Made by a program: the position numbers and the translations under genes. Source: Akebia trifoliata (lineage: Eukaryota; Streptophyta; Magnoliopsida; Ranunculales; Lardizabalaceae). Taken from it: 64,000 bases of DNA. Shown piece after piece: positions 1 to 12,310 of the stretch. The notes beneath the pieces were generated by a model that saw nothing but the letters and a program-made list of their open reading frames with translations, did no database searches and was not told the DNA's origin. The stretch covers positions 4,816,001 through 4,880,000 of the forward strand of contig CM030709.1 in assembly GCA_017979445.1 (NCBI GenBank). The letters are read 5' to 3'. Numbering within the stretch: the stretch's first letter is position 1; the number at the start of each line of letters is the position of its first letter.

Positions 1-107
1 TTTATGATTTCTACACACTTCCATGTCAGGAAAGAGCGATACAAGGTATAATCTTGAGTTCACTGCAGCACGTCTCATAATTTTTTGGCTTGGAATTTGG
101 ATCATCC

Positions 108-508
108 TTGAGCTGTCAATGGGCCGGGTTTTGGCTTGATCTGACCCATTATGAATTGGGTTTGGATTTAATTATTAAATCGATTTAGCTATCGGGCTGG
201 GATGGTCAAAGCCTATTTAATAATAGGACTGGGTTTGGGATTTGAATGCAAGCCTGACGACTGACGAGTGGTCCGCCCACTATACTATATTAAATACATT
301 ATATAATAATTTTATTATAAATTAATAATGATCCCTTACCTTCATAGTTGAAATTGGCCCAACCCGCAAATGGCTCGAATGTAGGTGGAGGTGGATCAGG
401 TTTGAACTAAGGTTTTATATATTAAGCCTAGCCTTTCGATGGGTTGGGTTAGGGTCTAATTTTTTAGCCTTAAAAAAACCCAACCCAGCCCAGTCCATTG
501 ACAGCCCT
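108..508. mobile_element. hAT-like MITE (GCTGTCAATGG ends), unit A
   Basis: The ends are inverted copies of GCTGTCAATGG (right end CCATTGACAGC). The flanks are GATCATCC (100-107) and CATCATCC (509-516), an 8-bp target duplication with one mismatch, as expected for hAT. The interior is rich in GGGTTTGG and ACCCAACCC and has no coding capacity. The unit C orthologue is 26394-26796. Confidence 0.75.
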
Positions 509-585
509 CATCATCCGCGTACAAGATTCGTTTTTTGTTGTAGGAAAATGTTTATGCCTTCTTAGTAAACTGCCCTCTACATTAA

Positions 586-1229
586 GAGTATGTTTGATTG
601 CATGGAAAGTTACTTTCCATGGAATTTGAAATCCATGGAAATTTAGTTGTGGAAAATAGGTAGGGTTGGAAAATCAAATTCCATTGTTTGATTTCACTTT
701 GATAAAATCATGGAAAAATATGAGAAAAAAGAAGAAGATGAGAATGAGGAAGAAGATGAGAGGAGGGGGAGAGGAAGAAGAAGATGACGAGGAAGAGGGA
801 GGGGGGAGAATGTGGTGATGAAGGTGGCGGCGATGACGGCGACGGTGATGACGACGACGATGGCGGCGACGGAGGTAAGTGAGGAAGATGGAGGAAGAAC
901 GTCGTGGTGGTGGTGGTGGAGGAGGTGAGGGATGGAGAAGAAGAAGAAGAAGAGAAAGAAGAAGAGAGAGAGAGAAGGTGGTCGGAGACGGAGCCGACTG
1001 CGACGGCGATGGTGACGACGACGGCGAGATTAGTGTAATGGTGATGGTGGTGGTGAAGAATTAAGGATGGAAAATATGTGTGGATTTCATTTTCCCATGA
1101 TTTAGTGGACTTTTTGAATAGGGTGGAAAATGAATTTCCATTTCCATGTGCAATCAAACACTTGAAAAATGTCATTTTCCATGGAAATTCATTTTCCATC
1201 CTATTTTCCATGTGCAATCAAACATACCC
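586..1229. mobile_element. Tourist-like (PIF/Harbinger) MITE
   Basis: The left end GAGTATGTTTGATTG is the inverse of the right end CAATCAAACATACCC. The element is flanked by TAA at 583-585 and 1230-1232. The paralogous site in unit C (26871-26873) has a single TAA and no insertion, which fixes the boundaries. TTA/TAA duplication with GGGTnTGTTTG ends is typical of Tourist elements. The interior (about 720-1060) is a purine-rich GAA/GAT/GGT trinucleotide tract. Length is 644 bp, with no transposase. Confidence 0.92.
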
Positions 1230-1232
1230 TAA

Positions 1233-2239
1233 ATAATAAGGACATTTGATTGATACAGTATGTATCCAAATATTTACATTTAAAATTAGAACACCAGATA
1301 TTATATTGATGCAGCACTAATTTTGAAGCATCCAGCTAACATATATAGATTATATATCTGAGTCGTTCTTTGTATTTCTTTGACTAAGGTAAAATAGGGC
1401 TAGTTTGAATTACATAATCAAGTTAGAAACATGGTTTCAAAACTCGTCTAAGATCAAGACGTATATCCCGAGTCGTCTCGATATCGGGCATGGACAAGAC
1501 GGACAAGTCAAATTTTCAGATGAGATATAGAACCTCATGTTCATTTTTCATTTTTTTGAATGAGATGTCTTAGACATATCGGAAAACTTGTCCGAGATGA
1601 CTCAGTATTTGACATGGACGAGATGAGATGAGATGCGGAACCGAGTTTTAAAACCATGGCTAGAAGGCCATACTAAGGTTTTCAAGAGGGTGCGTAGAAG
1701 AAAATTTGGTTATAGCCGATTACTCAATATGGGACAATTGGCTATAGTCGATTTTTCATGTGGTGCCATAAAACATGGTCTGAGTCTAGAATACGTGGAA
1801 AAACACAAATTTCCTAAGAAATAATATTAAATTTCTAGGAATCTATTTTCTAGGCGGGTATAAAAGAATACTTTCTCTTGCACACATATAGTATGTGTCA
1901 TTGTAAACTCCATTCCTCACCAGGAAATCAAAAAATAATTATAATAAAAGATAAAAATACCATATATATATAGTTGCTTTAATGTAGATATGATTCTTGT
2001 AACTATAGATGAGGATCAATCTATCTTAATGTGTTTCATCTATAAGTAAAACAATCGATGTAATCTGGACGGTGCTATTATAGCTTCTAAAGAACAAGAA
2101 TCCACAATGTGAAAACTGGAAAATTCAATATGAAAATTCGATGAGTTAAGGCCCACAAATTTTAGAAACTGAATTCAACGGTCCAAGGCAGTCGAAATTT
2201 TTTTATATTCCCAGATTCGACAATTTAGATCCGTCGAAT
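1233..2239. other. Unit A intergenic stretch, no gene seen
   Basis: Matches 26874-27850 of unit C. It contains G/A-rich runs of the ACGAGAC type near 1440-1640 and short open frames without support. No gene or structured element is recognised. Confidence 0.6.
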
Positions 2240-3035
2240 TTCTCTCATCCTTCATTAATTTGATGATTTCGGCTAGTCGAAAAAAATAATTCGACGATGA
2301 AAAATTCAACTCTTTGATCCGTCAAATATGGGCCTTTTCCCATTATGATTGAACATAATTGTTGCATCTGCATCAACATTCATAAGAACTAGTAAAAGCA
2401 ATACCCCCCCTCAAGATGTCTTTGCAGTACATATGCTTTAATGTGCTTCATAAAGGATCGAACATTAATTTTATTTTTTTGATAAGTTCAAGCTTGAAGT
2501 TGAGTTTTTTATTCTAGTTTTGGGGTATTACCACATAGGGACTTTACCATTTCCCCAAGGTGGTACCTTCATTGTAGTTGTTGTTGAATATTTTCAAAAT
2601 AAAATACAGATTTTTGTGGTTTAATTTTTTGATTTTTCTTAAGTTAAATTTTGAAGATTTTTGTATATATAAGGTTTAGTCTCACATTGCTCACAAGTGA
2701 GAAAGTAGTATACCTTATAAGTAGTAGTTAACATAGTTAGTTGTATTTGTGTAACACTTTTAAGATTTTGTTTCAGTACTTCGAGGTGGTGCGAAGCACT
2801 ACCCGCGCTCACACACGTTGGTGCGTCGTGCAAAATAGGGGTGCACATTGGATCGGGTAAATTCGAAAACTGAACCAATCCAAAGCCTTTTAGATTGGAT
2901 TGGTTCGGATTGAGCATGGTTTGGTTCGGGTAGGGATTATAAAAAAAAATCGATTGATTTGGTTCGGTTCCGGATTAGGGGTATAATAGAATCGAATCAA
3001 TTTTTATATTTATTATAATATATATATATAACTAA
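2240..3035. mobile_element. Unit-A-specific block with LTR-like and hAT-like pieces
   Basis: Absent from unit C, where 27843-27868 joins the flanks directly at short TCGAATT homology. Around 2660-2830 it has features of an LTR end or leader (a TCTCACATTGCTCAC box followed by a GC-rich stretch). From 2836 it shows TAGGGGTGCAC followed by GGTTCGG-rich sequence resembling a hAT-like MITE end. Either a composite insertion in A or a deletion in C; class uncertain. Confidence 0.4.
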
Positions 3036-3900
3036 AATATAATTTTAAAAGACAAAAGGTAAAAACATTCAAACAATACTCAAAGTCTCAAACCCCCTTC
3101 TTAGTTTCTTTCATCTATTCTCTCTTCTTCAAGTTTTTTGAAGAAAACTTTGCCGTTTGTCTACCTCACCTCGCCACTCGCCACCTTTCGTAGTTTCTTT
3201 CATCTATTTTCTAATTATTTCATGATTTACATTTTTAATGTGTTATGAACTAGATGCTTTTAAGTCGTATTTAATTACCATCGACAATAAAAAGTAGTGA
3301 ACTCGATACTAAGTGGTGAGCTTGATAATAAAAATGTTGAATTTGGCACTATAAACGTGATCTAGATTTTTAATTTTTTTGACTATGATATTTGATAGAT
3401 CTTCTCGAAATACCTAAAATGCATATATGATAGTCATAAAATGGACACTCGGGTCAAAGTTATGATAAAACCTTCAAAAACATTATAATCTTAATTTCGC
3501 TCTTTATTTTTTAATTCTTTTTTTATAAATCGTCGAAAAAAAAATCTAAATGCTCCATTTATCATTTATGATAAAATAAAATAAAAATCATAGAAAATAA
3601 TCATAATCTCCATTTGAAAACCTAAGTATTTTAAAAAGATGAGAAAAATAGATAATTTGGGTATTTCAATAACAATATAACTTCAAATGAGGTCTAGGAC
3701 TAAGAAAATAAACTTTTTTTTCCCAATTGGACTATTTAACAAAACCTAGAAATTATTTAGAAAAAGTCCTTCCACCAAGGTCCTTTAAGTAATTTTTTAA
3801 AAAGGATTTCTCCGACATGGGTAATTGATTATTAATTTGTGGAAATTAATAAAAAAACCTAGTATTTTGAAAAAAATTACTCAACCAACATGTTTTTGAA
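3036..3900. other. Unit A AT-rich stretch, no gene seen
   Basis: Colinear with 27868-28985 of unit C, apart from a ~350-bp segment present only in C. AT-rich, with many homopolymer runs. No gene or signal recognised. Confidence 0.6.
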
Positions 3901-3961
3901 ATATATATATATATAAGTATAAACCAGACAAGCATTTAATTTTTTAATTACCATTAACCTT

Positions 3962-4105
3962 ATGTATCTATTACAAATATATTTTGATGATGAGGATGGT
4001 GACGATGATGATTACAACAATGAGATTGATGATGATACTAACAATGATGCTAATGATCTTTATACTGATGATAATGAATATTTCACTTATGATATTTTTA
4101 AGTAG
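3962..4105 (+). other. 47-codon Asp/Asn-rich small open frame in AT-rich element (unit A)
   Basis: ATG TAT CTA TTA CAA opens a frame of 47 codons that is mostly Asp, Asn, Glu and Tyr and ends YDIF-K-stop. The same frame is open in unit B (14287-14433, 48 codons). In unit C it has lost the ATG and gained an early stop, though the acidic part stays in frame. It is built on a GAT-type trinucleotide tract, so it may only be a simple repeat. No family recognised. Confidence 0.3.
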
Positions 4106-4124
4106 AACAACATATTTTTTATTT

Positions 4125-4350
4125 CTTAAAGGGTCGGGATTCGTTGACTCGTGAGAAAATACGTGATCCCAATCGTTTTAGATGTAGAATCCAATAGTTG
4201 GGATTTTTGCTTATCTTGATAACATAAATCTAGGAAATACTTATCCTGAGGATAGATCACAATCAAAATTTTGTGTTTAAATGGTTTGGATCATGTTTTT
4301 TTTTCACGAGTAATCTTCAAGAGTCAAGGGATCCTGACCCTTTCTTAAAA
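4125..4350. mobile_element. Foldback MITE (AAGGGTC..GGATCC type), unit A
   Basis: The left end AAAGGGTCGGGATTCGTTGA is an imperfect inverse of the right end, which contains GAGTCAAGGGATCCTGACCC. The interior has no coding capacity. Counterparts are 14450-14675 (unit B) and 29247-29420 (unit C). A related pair of half-decayed copies lies near 22470-22570 and 40190-40290. Confidence 0.5.
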
Positions 4351-4358
4351 TATATCGT

Positions 4359-5374
4359 GTTTTTTTTTTTGAAACATGGTATCCTTCTTGGTAGAGGACC
4401 AGGAACTAGGGGTAAACTTAATTCGGTTCAAACCGAGAAGAGAACCGAATCGAACCATGAATTTTGGATTGGGTTGTTCGGTTTTAGCTAAATAATGGTT
4501 CGATTTCGGGTTAAAAAAATAAAAACCGATGGGTTCGGTTCGATTTTTGGTTCAAAGTTGGTAAATAACCAAACCAATCCGAAAACCGAACCAAGATTTT
4601 ATTTTAATATAAAATGTAATTTTTTTTAAAAGCCCTAACCCTCGTCTACTCTTTCTCTCGCCTTGCTATCGTCTTTGCAGCTGCCCTGCGACTCACGACC
4701 AGCTGCGACCGGGTTCTCTCTCTCTGCGGCTGCGGCTACGGTTCATCCCTTTCTCTTTCTCTCTGCAGCTAACCTGCGATTGCGATTGTGCCTGTGATCT
4801 GTGCCTACTCCTGTGCTTGCGTCTGCGACCTGCGACTGTAGTTCATCTTTCTTCTCTCTTAACTGCGAGTTGGCTGCGATCTGTGTGGTATAAGTTTCAA
4901 TTAAATGGTTTTCTTTGTCATGTGGCCCTCAAATGATTAATCCATAAATTGTACAGTTGGATCATTCAATCAATTTGATAGAAAAATAGGGAATTTCTAT
5001 TCTTCATCAGAAATGAGGAATCGTTTGGCAACCAATGGAACTGAACCAAACCGAACCGAATTTAGATCAATTTGGATTGGTTCGGTTCGGTTCTGGTTCT
5101 CATATAAAAAAATCGATCTTGGTCGGTTCGGTTCTGATTTTACTCTAACTCGAACCAAGTTGCACCCCTACCAGGAATCGGTCCATCATGTGACATAGGA
5201 TAGGTCTAACCCAGGTTTCCCAGCCATACCCAACAGGACTAAACCATGACCACATGCACCGACTCACACAACACATGTGGCATTTTAATCAAGAAATGGT
5301 CCTCAGTTTCGAACTCACAACCTAGAGGAGCAAACTCTAGTTGTTGGTCTTACCACTGAGGCGCACCCCTGGTG
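4359..5374 (-). mobile_element. tRNA-derived SINE (unit A), split by a hAT element
   Basis: Read on the minus strand, the 5' end near 5374 has an A-box-like CCTCAGTGGTAAGACC, and about 35 bp later a B-box-like GAGTTCGAAAC. The 3' end is a poly(A), seen as poly(T) at 4359-4370. Together these identify a Pol III-type, tRNA-derived SINE. The hAT-like element 4407-5170 sits inside it, leaving about 250 bp of SINE. Uninterrupted copies are 14688-14930 and 29425-29675. Confidence 0.8.
4407..5170. mobile_element. Non-autonomous hAT-like element nested in the SINE
   Basis: Starts TAGGGGTAAACTT and ends AAGTTGCACCCCTA. It is flanked by CCAGGAAC (4399-4406) and CCAGGAAT (5171-5178), an 8-bp target duplication. 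Empty sites are visible in unit B (CCAGAAAC, 14729-14736) and unit C (CCAAGAAC, 29474-29481). Next to each end are GGTTCGG/CCGAACC-rich tracts; the middle (4630-4900) is a CT- and TGCGAC-rich tract. Length is 764 bp, no transposase. Confidence 0.93.
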
Positions 5375-6790
5375 GGTAATAGTGTTTTATTTTAGTTGAA
5401 AAATTTACAATAGAATAATATGCATTTCCTTGAATAATTATTTTTGAATAATTAAGGATATGTTTTACTGTAGGGAAAATATTTATCTACGAAATCATTT
5501 TTTACTGTATGAGCACATCATGGAAAATTATGTAGGAAATCTCTTTGTACTCTTTCATTTAAATTGGATTGTATTGGTTTGATATTTTTGTTTAAATTTA
5601 TTTATTTTTGAGTAAGACTGATCTAACCACCTTGATAAATTTTCAAATCTTACAAGGGTCGTTGAGAACCTTGAGCCATCCAAAAACATGATTCGATGCC
5701 ATAGGGATGTAGAGGACAAAATTCTATGAACTTTTGTATAAAAAGAAAACACTTAAAATTTTCTATGAAATTTAGAGGGTTACATCACCAATTTGGTAGT
5801 CCATTTGAACTCAACAACCCTTAGTAAGATTTGAAATCTTGCTAAGTTAGTAAGGAAATTTTTTCTCTTTTTTAGTTAAATCAGAAGATGGTGTGACCAA
5901 ACCTACATGTACCCAAAGGGTTTATTTGTAATTTAAAATATTGATTAAAGGATTTTTAAAGATTCTATAATTAAAAAAACAGAGGATATTTTTATAGTAT
6001 TAAAAACTAATTACCTTGATTATATGGTCATTAATTACAATTTTTTTACCCAAGTTTAAACGAAAAAATATCGACATTTAGGAGATCCAAATTATATGCC
6101 CTATGGAAAATCATCTTCTTAGTGAGGCTGCAAATCTCACGCTCATAGAAAATCATTTTCCTCGTTTTTTCTATTTGTTTTGCATCCAAACATTCTCAAA
6201 ATTGAAATTTTACATGATAAATAATTCCTTAAGATGTGTTGAAAAATGATATGTTGTTCTAAGAAAATGATCCTACAAATATAAAAAACAATCCTATACA
6301 TATATATAAGAAACAAATCCCATATATATATAATTTTCTAACTTCAAACCATTAGTGATCATAGTGGATTTTATACATCCAAGTCGTTTATCAACCTCAC
6401 AAACTAACTTTTAGTTGATTTTATTTCTTGTTGTTTAAAAAATGATTTCCTCAACACTATTAACTGAAACAATCTTCATATTTGAGAACCATTTATATAT
6501 TAATTTGAGAAAATAACTTAAACAATTTTTTATTTTGAATAAACCTACTGACCTAACCATGTTTTATATAATACTTTTCAAAATCCTTATCAAATTAACA
6601 ATTTCATGAACTTTCCTTTATTTTTATATGTTTATATTCTTTAACAAAGAGCCTTTGTTTTTTGTTATACGAAACAGTCTTATTTACTTATCAAATTAAC
6701 AATTACATGAATTTTCCTTTATTTTTATATATTTATATTCTATAACAAAAAGCCTTTGTTTTTTGTTATATGAAACAATCTTATTTACTT
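5375..6790. other. Unit A AT-rich stretch, no gene seen
   Basis: Conserved between all three units from 5515 on (12314 in B, 29865 in C). From about 6350 it is the left arm of the first (AAC)n-type element. Nothing coding was recognised. Confidence 0.6.
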
Positions 6791-7540
6791 GTTATAATGA
6801 ATGTATTATGATGATGTGACAACGATAATAATGGTGAGTTGATGGCAATGAAGATGATGAATGATGATGACATGAAGACCATGATAATCACAACAATATC
6901 AATAAAACTATTGCAACGACAATAGAAATAACGACACAGTAACAACAACATCAACAAAACATAACAATAATAACAATAACATCAACAACCGCAATAACAA
7001 CAAAACTCAAATAACTACCGCAACAAAGTACAAAAATAATAATAACAACAACAATAGCAATAGCAACAACAACAACAACATAAGCAACAAAACACAACAA
7101 CAATAATAGCAATAGAAGCAACAATAAATATAAAAACAACAATACAACAACAACAACAAATCATAACAACAATATCAATAACAACAACAAAAAAAATTAT
7201 AACAACAATAACAAAAACAGCAACAAAACACAATAACAACAACAACAACAACAACAACAACATCTACAAAACACAACACCACAAACAAAATACAACAACA
7301 TGTATAACAACTAAGTTATACAATACCACCAACAAAACACAACAACAACATCAATAAAACATAACAACAATAACAACAATGTCAAAACACAATAATTACA
7401 ACAACAACAACATCTAGGAAACACAACACCACCAACAAAACACAACAACAACAACAATGACAACAACAATGATGATGATGTTGATGTTAATGAGGAAGGT
7501 TAGAGCCGTGATGATGGTCAATATCTATCACAACTTTTTT
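6790..7540. repeat. (GAT)n/(AAC)n array, element R1 of unit A
   Basis: GATGATG-type sequence gives way at about 6890 to a long degenerate AAC/CAA array with interspersed AAAACACAACACCACCAAC modules, then returns to GATGATG with AAGGTTAGA near 7500. Counterparts are 13725-14141 with 15100-15765 (B) and 31070-32070 (C). The minus-strand open frames here are Leu/Val/Cys runs from the repeat, not genes. Confidence 0.85.
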
Positions 7541-8521
7541 TTTTTTTTTCTTAAAGAAATTAGTTTGGTTAAAAGTGTAAGAATGTTACGTTAATACATC
7601 AGCATGGATTATTATTTTTTAACAAATAAATAACTTTAAAAATAGCTATGTACAATTATTTTTAATAACTTGTTTGATTTAGTAATTTTGCAAAATGCTC
7701 TGACATTTTTTGTAAAATAAAATACAATTTTTTAAAACTTTCTTATGAGAAAAATGATTCCAAATAAATTTTTAAACGCAAACTAAGATTGATGATTAAC
7801 CTCAAAATGATATTTTTAAGAGTCCAAAATGTCACTAGACTTTTTGTGCCACTCTAAGCCCATTTTTTAATCGATTTCATTAATTTTGATTCTTAATAGA
7901 TTATAATAAATTATTAACAATCCCACACATTATGTGCTACAGTGACATAAAAGGTATATTTTTTTATTACTATTTTTTGTTTCAAAAAGTATTTATAGAT
8001 ATTTTAATTGATCTTTTATTTATTTTACTTTTGATCTAATATGGTTGCTTAGGTTTTAATTAACACTTGTTACTGAGAGTCATGAACACTATAGACATCC
8101 AAGCCTCAACAAACCTATTTATGAAAAATACATATTTATGCATCAAGATCACAGGGACTGATTAAAAAAATCTAAGCAAATTTAACAAGTATGATTTTTC
8201 TATTTGATCATTTTCATGTTAGGTTTTGTTTCGAATTATTATTATTATTACACAATATTAATTTTATATATTTATTTCAGTTTTATAATGATTACATCAT
8301 TTTATATTATATAATTTTAATATTAATATTATTTTTGAATTTCACTTTTATATATGATTGGATTATATATCTACATAGACTAATATAAAATATATATATG
8401 TGTGATTGTTAATTATTTATACTTGTACATAATTTTAATCTTATTTGATTGTTTGTATTTATCAAAATATGTTGTTTATAAGATGAACGTGAAATTAAAA
8501 ATAAATTTTTAAATTTTATTT

Positions 8522-8771
8522 AAGAGGGCAACTATTGCCAGCCCAACTTTTACTTACTACACCCCAATTAACACTTGTTCAAATAATTTCATAGGTGTTT
8601 ACAATTATGATTAGGTTTGAATAAAATCCTAAATGGAAAAATTAATATCTAGCATAGAAACAAGAGAACTTCTTTAGGCACCCCAACTTTTACCTATTTT
8701 CATTCATTCACATATTTTCTTTATTTTAATTGGGGTATAATAAGTAAAAGTTGGGGTGCCAAAAGGCTCTT
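8522..8771. mobile_element. MITE with CCCAACTTTTACTTA ends, unit A
   Basis: The left end CCCAACTTTTACTTACTACA and the right end AAGTAAAAGTTGGGGTGCC are inverse copies about 250 bp apart. A second internal copy of the end (CACCCCAACTTTTACC at about 8680) suggests nesting. The unit C orthologue is 32967-33242. An independent copy is at 50753-51107. Confidence 0.7.
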
Positions 8772-9204
8772 GATTAAATTTGTATAAATATTTTTTTATT
8801 CATATTTGAATTATTATTATATCAATTATGTCATTGACTACCATTGATTTAGTGAAGGCATATTTTATACATCCAAGTCATGGTATCGACCTCAAACTAT
8901 CTTTTGTTTTTGTTTGATTTTATTTCAAATTTATTTTTCTTGTTCTTAAAAGTTAAAAAAAAAAAAAAAATCATCAACACTATTAATTGGATTAATTTTG
9001 ATTGAGAACCAAACAATATATTAATTTGTGAAAATTACTTGACCAAAAATATATTTTGAAAAAATTATTGACCCAGTCATGTTTTCTATATAATATTTTT
9101 CAAAACGGTTATCTAATTATTAATTTATTGAATTATCCTTTATACCTAAGAGATTTTTGTACATATAAATCTTTTAAAAAAGGTTTTTATTTTTTTTAAT
9201 ATAG

Positions 9205-9900
9205 TCATAAAATAATGTATGACGATGATGCTGATTAAGACAATGACACTACTGATGACAATGATGGTTATCACAATAACATAACAATAAACAACAACAA
9301 CAATAATCGAAGAAACAATACCAACATCAACAACAACATGAAGAGCAGCAACAACAACAATAACAGTAAAATCATCAGTAACACTAAAAATAAGAATATC
9401 AAAAGCAACATCTACAACGATTAACAACAGAAACAACAATTAAAAAAATAATCATAGTGATCACAACAATAAAATAATTGAAGAAACAACAACAACAACA
9501 CAATCATCAGAAACACAAAAAATAAGCAACAACAATTGAAGAAACAATAATAATGTTCACAACAACAATAATAATCGAAAACACAACAATAATCACAAGA
9601 ATAATAACAACAACAACAACAACAACACCAATAAGAAGAGCAATAACAACAATAACATCAAAATCATCAGTAACACTAAAAATAAGAATATCAAAAGCAA
9701 CAACTATGACGATGAAAAATAAAAACAATAATTGAAGAAACAATGATATTAATGATCACAACAACATAACAACAATAATTGAAGAAACAACAACAACAAC
9801 AACAACAACTACGATGATGATGAGGATGATGATGGTGGTGATGATAATGATGAAGGTGAGGTTGACAAAGATAATAATGATGATGGTCGACATTGATCAC
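9205..9900. repeat. (AAC)n/(GAT)n array, element R2 of unit A
   Basis: Same architecture as 6790-7540: GAT-type flank, AAC array, GAT-type flank ending in a GTCGACATTGATCACAT motif. It contains a duplicated ~40-bp module (about 9369 and 9659) with ATCATCAGTAACACTAAAAA. The sequence around it (8850-11110) is paralogous to 6350-8510, an older duplication within the unit. The unit C counterpart is 33670-34345; in unit B only 16593-16695 survives. Confidence 0.8.
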
Positions 9901-10114
9901 ATATGACATATTTTGTGGTACTTTTTTATAGGACAACATTTTTGTGGTTTATAAAAAACTTATAATAATACATACATCTTTCTAATTATTTTTTAGTAAA
10001 GAAATAATTTTGAAAATATGTATATACAATCATTTTAAAATTTTGGCTAGATAAATCATTTTTAGAAAATACTCTGACTTTTTTAGTGAAATAAATTACC
10101 TAATTTAAAACTTT

Positions 10115-10250
10115 CATCATGTGAAAGTGGATGGGAACCATAAATGGTTTTTCAATCGTATCAAAAGCATCTAAGATTCCCATTCACTTTCACTTAAAGA
10201 AGTGCGATATGAAGTTCCAGCCTGAGGTCACTTCAGAATTATTCATATTT
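10115..10250. repeat. Short foldback repeat (GTGAAAGTGGATGGG), unit A
   Basis: GTGAAAGTGGATGGGAACC at about 10119 is inverted at about 10175 (CCCATTCACTTTCAC). It is followed by AAGTTCCAGCCTGAGGTCAC. Counterparts are at about 16915-17010 (B) and 34600-34735 (C). A related inverted family lies downstream of the vWA-RING gene (62700-62965). Confidence 0.6.
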
Positions 10251-11119
10251 TAATCCAAGCCTAGCACCTAAGGGACTGTACTGTCAGTAAGGCCATTATT
10301 GGTGGTTATCGCCCAAGTTTTTTTTCTTAATAAATTACAATGAATCCCGCACTAATATTAATCAATCGAGCTCGTCAATTTGAATGGTCGAGTATGTTGT
10401 TTTCCTTAATGATGCTACATATATGTTCTACAATGACATTGAAAGTAGATTTTTTTTTTACTATTTTGAATTTAAAAAGTACATGTGTATGTATTTTATT
10501 ATTAGATATTTTACTAGCCTTCGGCCTTATTTAGATAAAAATCTAATAAAATTTGATGAGTGTGATTAAAAAAAAAAAAATTTGAGAACAGAAATGTCAT
10601 ACATCCCCATTCAAATAAATGAGACCCATCTATTAATGTCTACAACTAAGATGGAAATATAACATAAGAATGAAATCCTAGGGATTTCCTACATTTAGTT
10701 GGAGATTATAGGGGTCATAATAGAAAGACTTCAATTATCTTCATTGGACCTACACACCGAAATTCTATTATATTGATGACTTCAAGCTTTTTGTAGTTGA
10801 CCGTTTTCAAGACAAGCCTTATTTTTTGTTAATTGTTCTATAATTTTAATTTTATATATTTATTTTACTTTTATAATTAACTATATCATTTTATGTTGTT
10901 ACAATTTAATATTAATATTACATATAAATTTCAGTTTTTTATATGATTAGATTATATATATGTGAGAGATATAAAATATATATTTTTGGCTGTTAATTAT
11001 TTATACTTGTACGTAATTTTTATCTTATATGATTAGTTTCTATTTATAAAATAGGTTGTATATAAGATAAACATGAAATTAGAAATTAAATGTTTTATTT
11101 TTTTTCTTATTAAATTTGT

Positions 11120-12310
11120 ATAAATATTTTATTTTTATTCATATTTTGAGTTTTATTATTATATCAATCAAGTTGTTTTCCAGTGTATTGGTCCACTAAG
11201 AGAAATATTGCTCCCTTTTGAGTCCTGGTTAAGAATTAGGGTGTGTTAATTCTTTGGTCATTTACATATGAATTGGGTTGACATTAGCAAAAGTTGTGGC
11301 AATAGAATCTCTCAATTTTTTAATATTTAAAATAATTAATATTTTTACTTTTTTATTTATTCGATATTTTTTCGATTCTGCTGACTTTTTCAAAAGCTTT
11401 CTCTTGGCAAATTATTCTCGAACCCCGATTTTGAGACTATGTCACGTTGAAACCGTATTTTACTATAAATGCATATCAATTTTATATTGTTTGGACTTTT
11501 AGTTAGCATTTGTAATGGAATTAACATACCTCACCATATTTTGAAGCTGAACTTGATTCTTTATGAAATTTGTCAATTTCAAGCGCCTGAGGCCGCGATC
11601 TTCTTCACACAACCCACCGTTTTCTTTGGCATCCAAATCTCCAAAAAGGGGCAAAAAAATAGGGAAACCAAGTATGATATTTGCCCATTAGCTGGGAAAT
11701 CAAATATTTACTTGCCCTTTACAACTTTATTTTAAACAACCAATACATATCTTTTAAATAAAAATCAAAATAAAAATAGGGAAAAATTAAGTATAATATT
11801 CGCCCATTATTTGGGAAACCGAATATTTACTTATCCTTTATATCCAATTGAATCAATATTCAATAAAATCATCCATCACCACTGACCATTCATTGATTTT
11901 AAATTGCCCACAATATAAAATTGATATGCAATTTAAATAAGAAATTTACCAAAATAGTAAACTGCAAATATTTCCGAAAATGGTAATTTACTATTTTTGG
12001 AATTATTTTTACCAAATCAGTAAAATCAATTTTTTTAAAATCAGAAATACCCTTTTTTAATCTTATAAGTTATACTTACAATTTAGACTATTTAGATGGT
12101 CTTGCTACCAAGATTAATTTGTTACCTCCAAAATCTTTTTCATGAAAAACACATATGAGATGTTCCAGAAGTAGAAAAACACCATGATCATCAAGAATTT
12201 TTAGGAGATTTCGTAAATGTTGCTCTAATGATTTTGTAATTTTTCAATTTATTGTAAAACGAAATCAATTAATTCGATATGGCTGAGTTTTAAAATACTA
12301 GCAGAGATTT
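11120..12310. other. Unit A stretch shared by all units, no gene seen
   Basis: Equivalent to 18900-20110 (B) and 36480-37645 (C). A somewhat less AT-rich block around 11580-11720, including ATTTGCCCATTAGCTGGG, is well conserved between units. The distribution of differences in this block groups B with C against A. No complete gene is seen. Confidence 0.55.

Larger units (their letters stand above)
41..12310 (+). repeat. Tandem duplication unit A (5' portion only)
   Basis: Sequence from about 41 is colinear with 26326-37650. Anchor pairs are 1851/27471, 4135/29254, 5515/29865, 7530/32070 and 11840/37160. At 12310, just after the shared AGCAGAGATTT, the sequence jumps back to the part of the unit that starts TTGAGCACAT, so the distal ~6 kb of the unit is missing. 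Unit A alone carries a Tourist-like MITE (586-1229), a hAT-like element (4407-5170) and an extra 0.8-kb block (2240-3035). It lacks the GATC-rich foldback element of B and C. No intact protein gene is seen. Boundaries are by eye, within about 20 bp. Confidence 0.85.

Noticed and set aside
708..1217. 169-codon Ser/Pro/His-rich open frame on the minus strand
   Set aside because: It lies entirely within the Tourist-like MITE and comes from its triplet-repeat core; absent where the MITE is absent.
5300..5374. tRNA gene candidate (A- and B-box-like motifs)
   Set aside because: The motifs belong to a repeated SINE with a poly(A) tail; no cloverleaf with proper stems.
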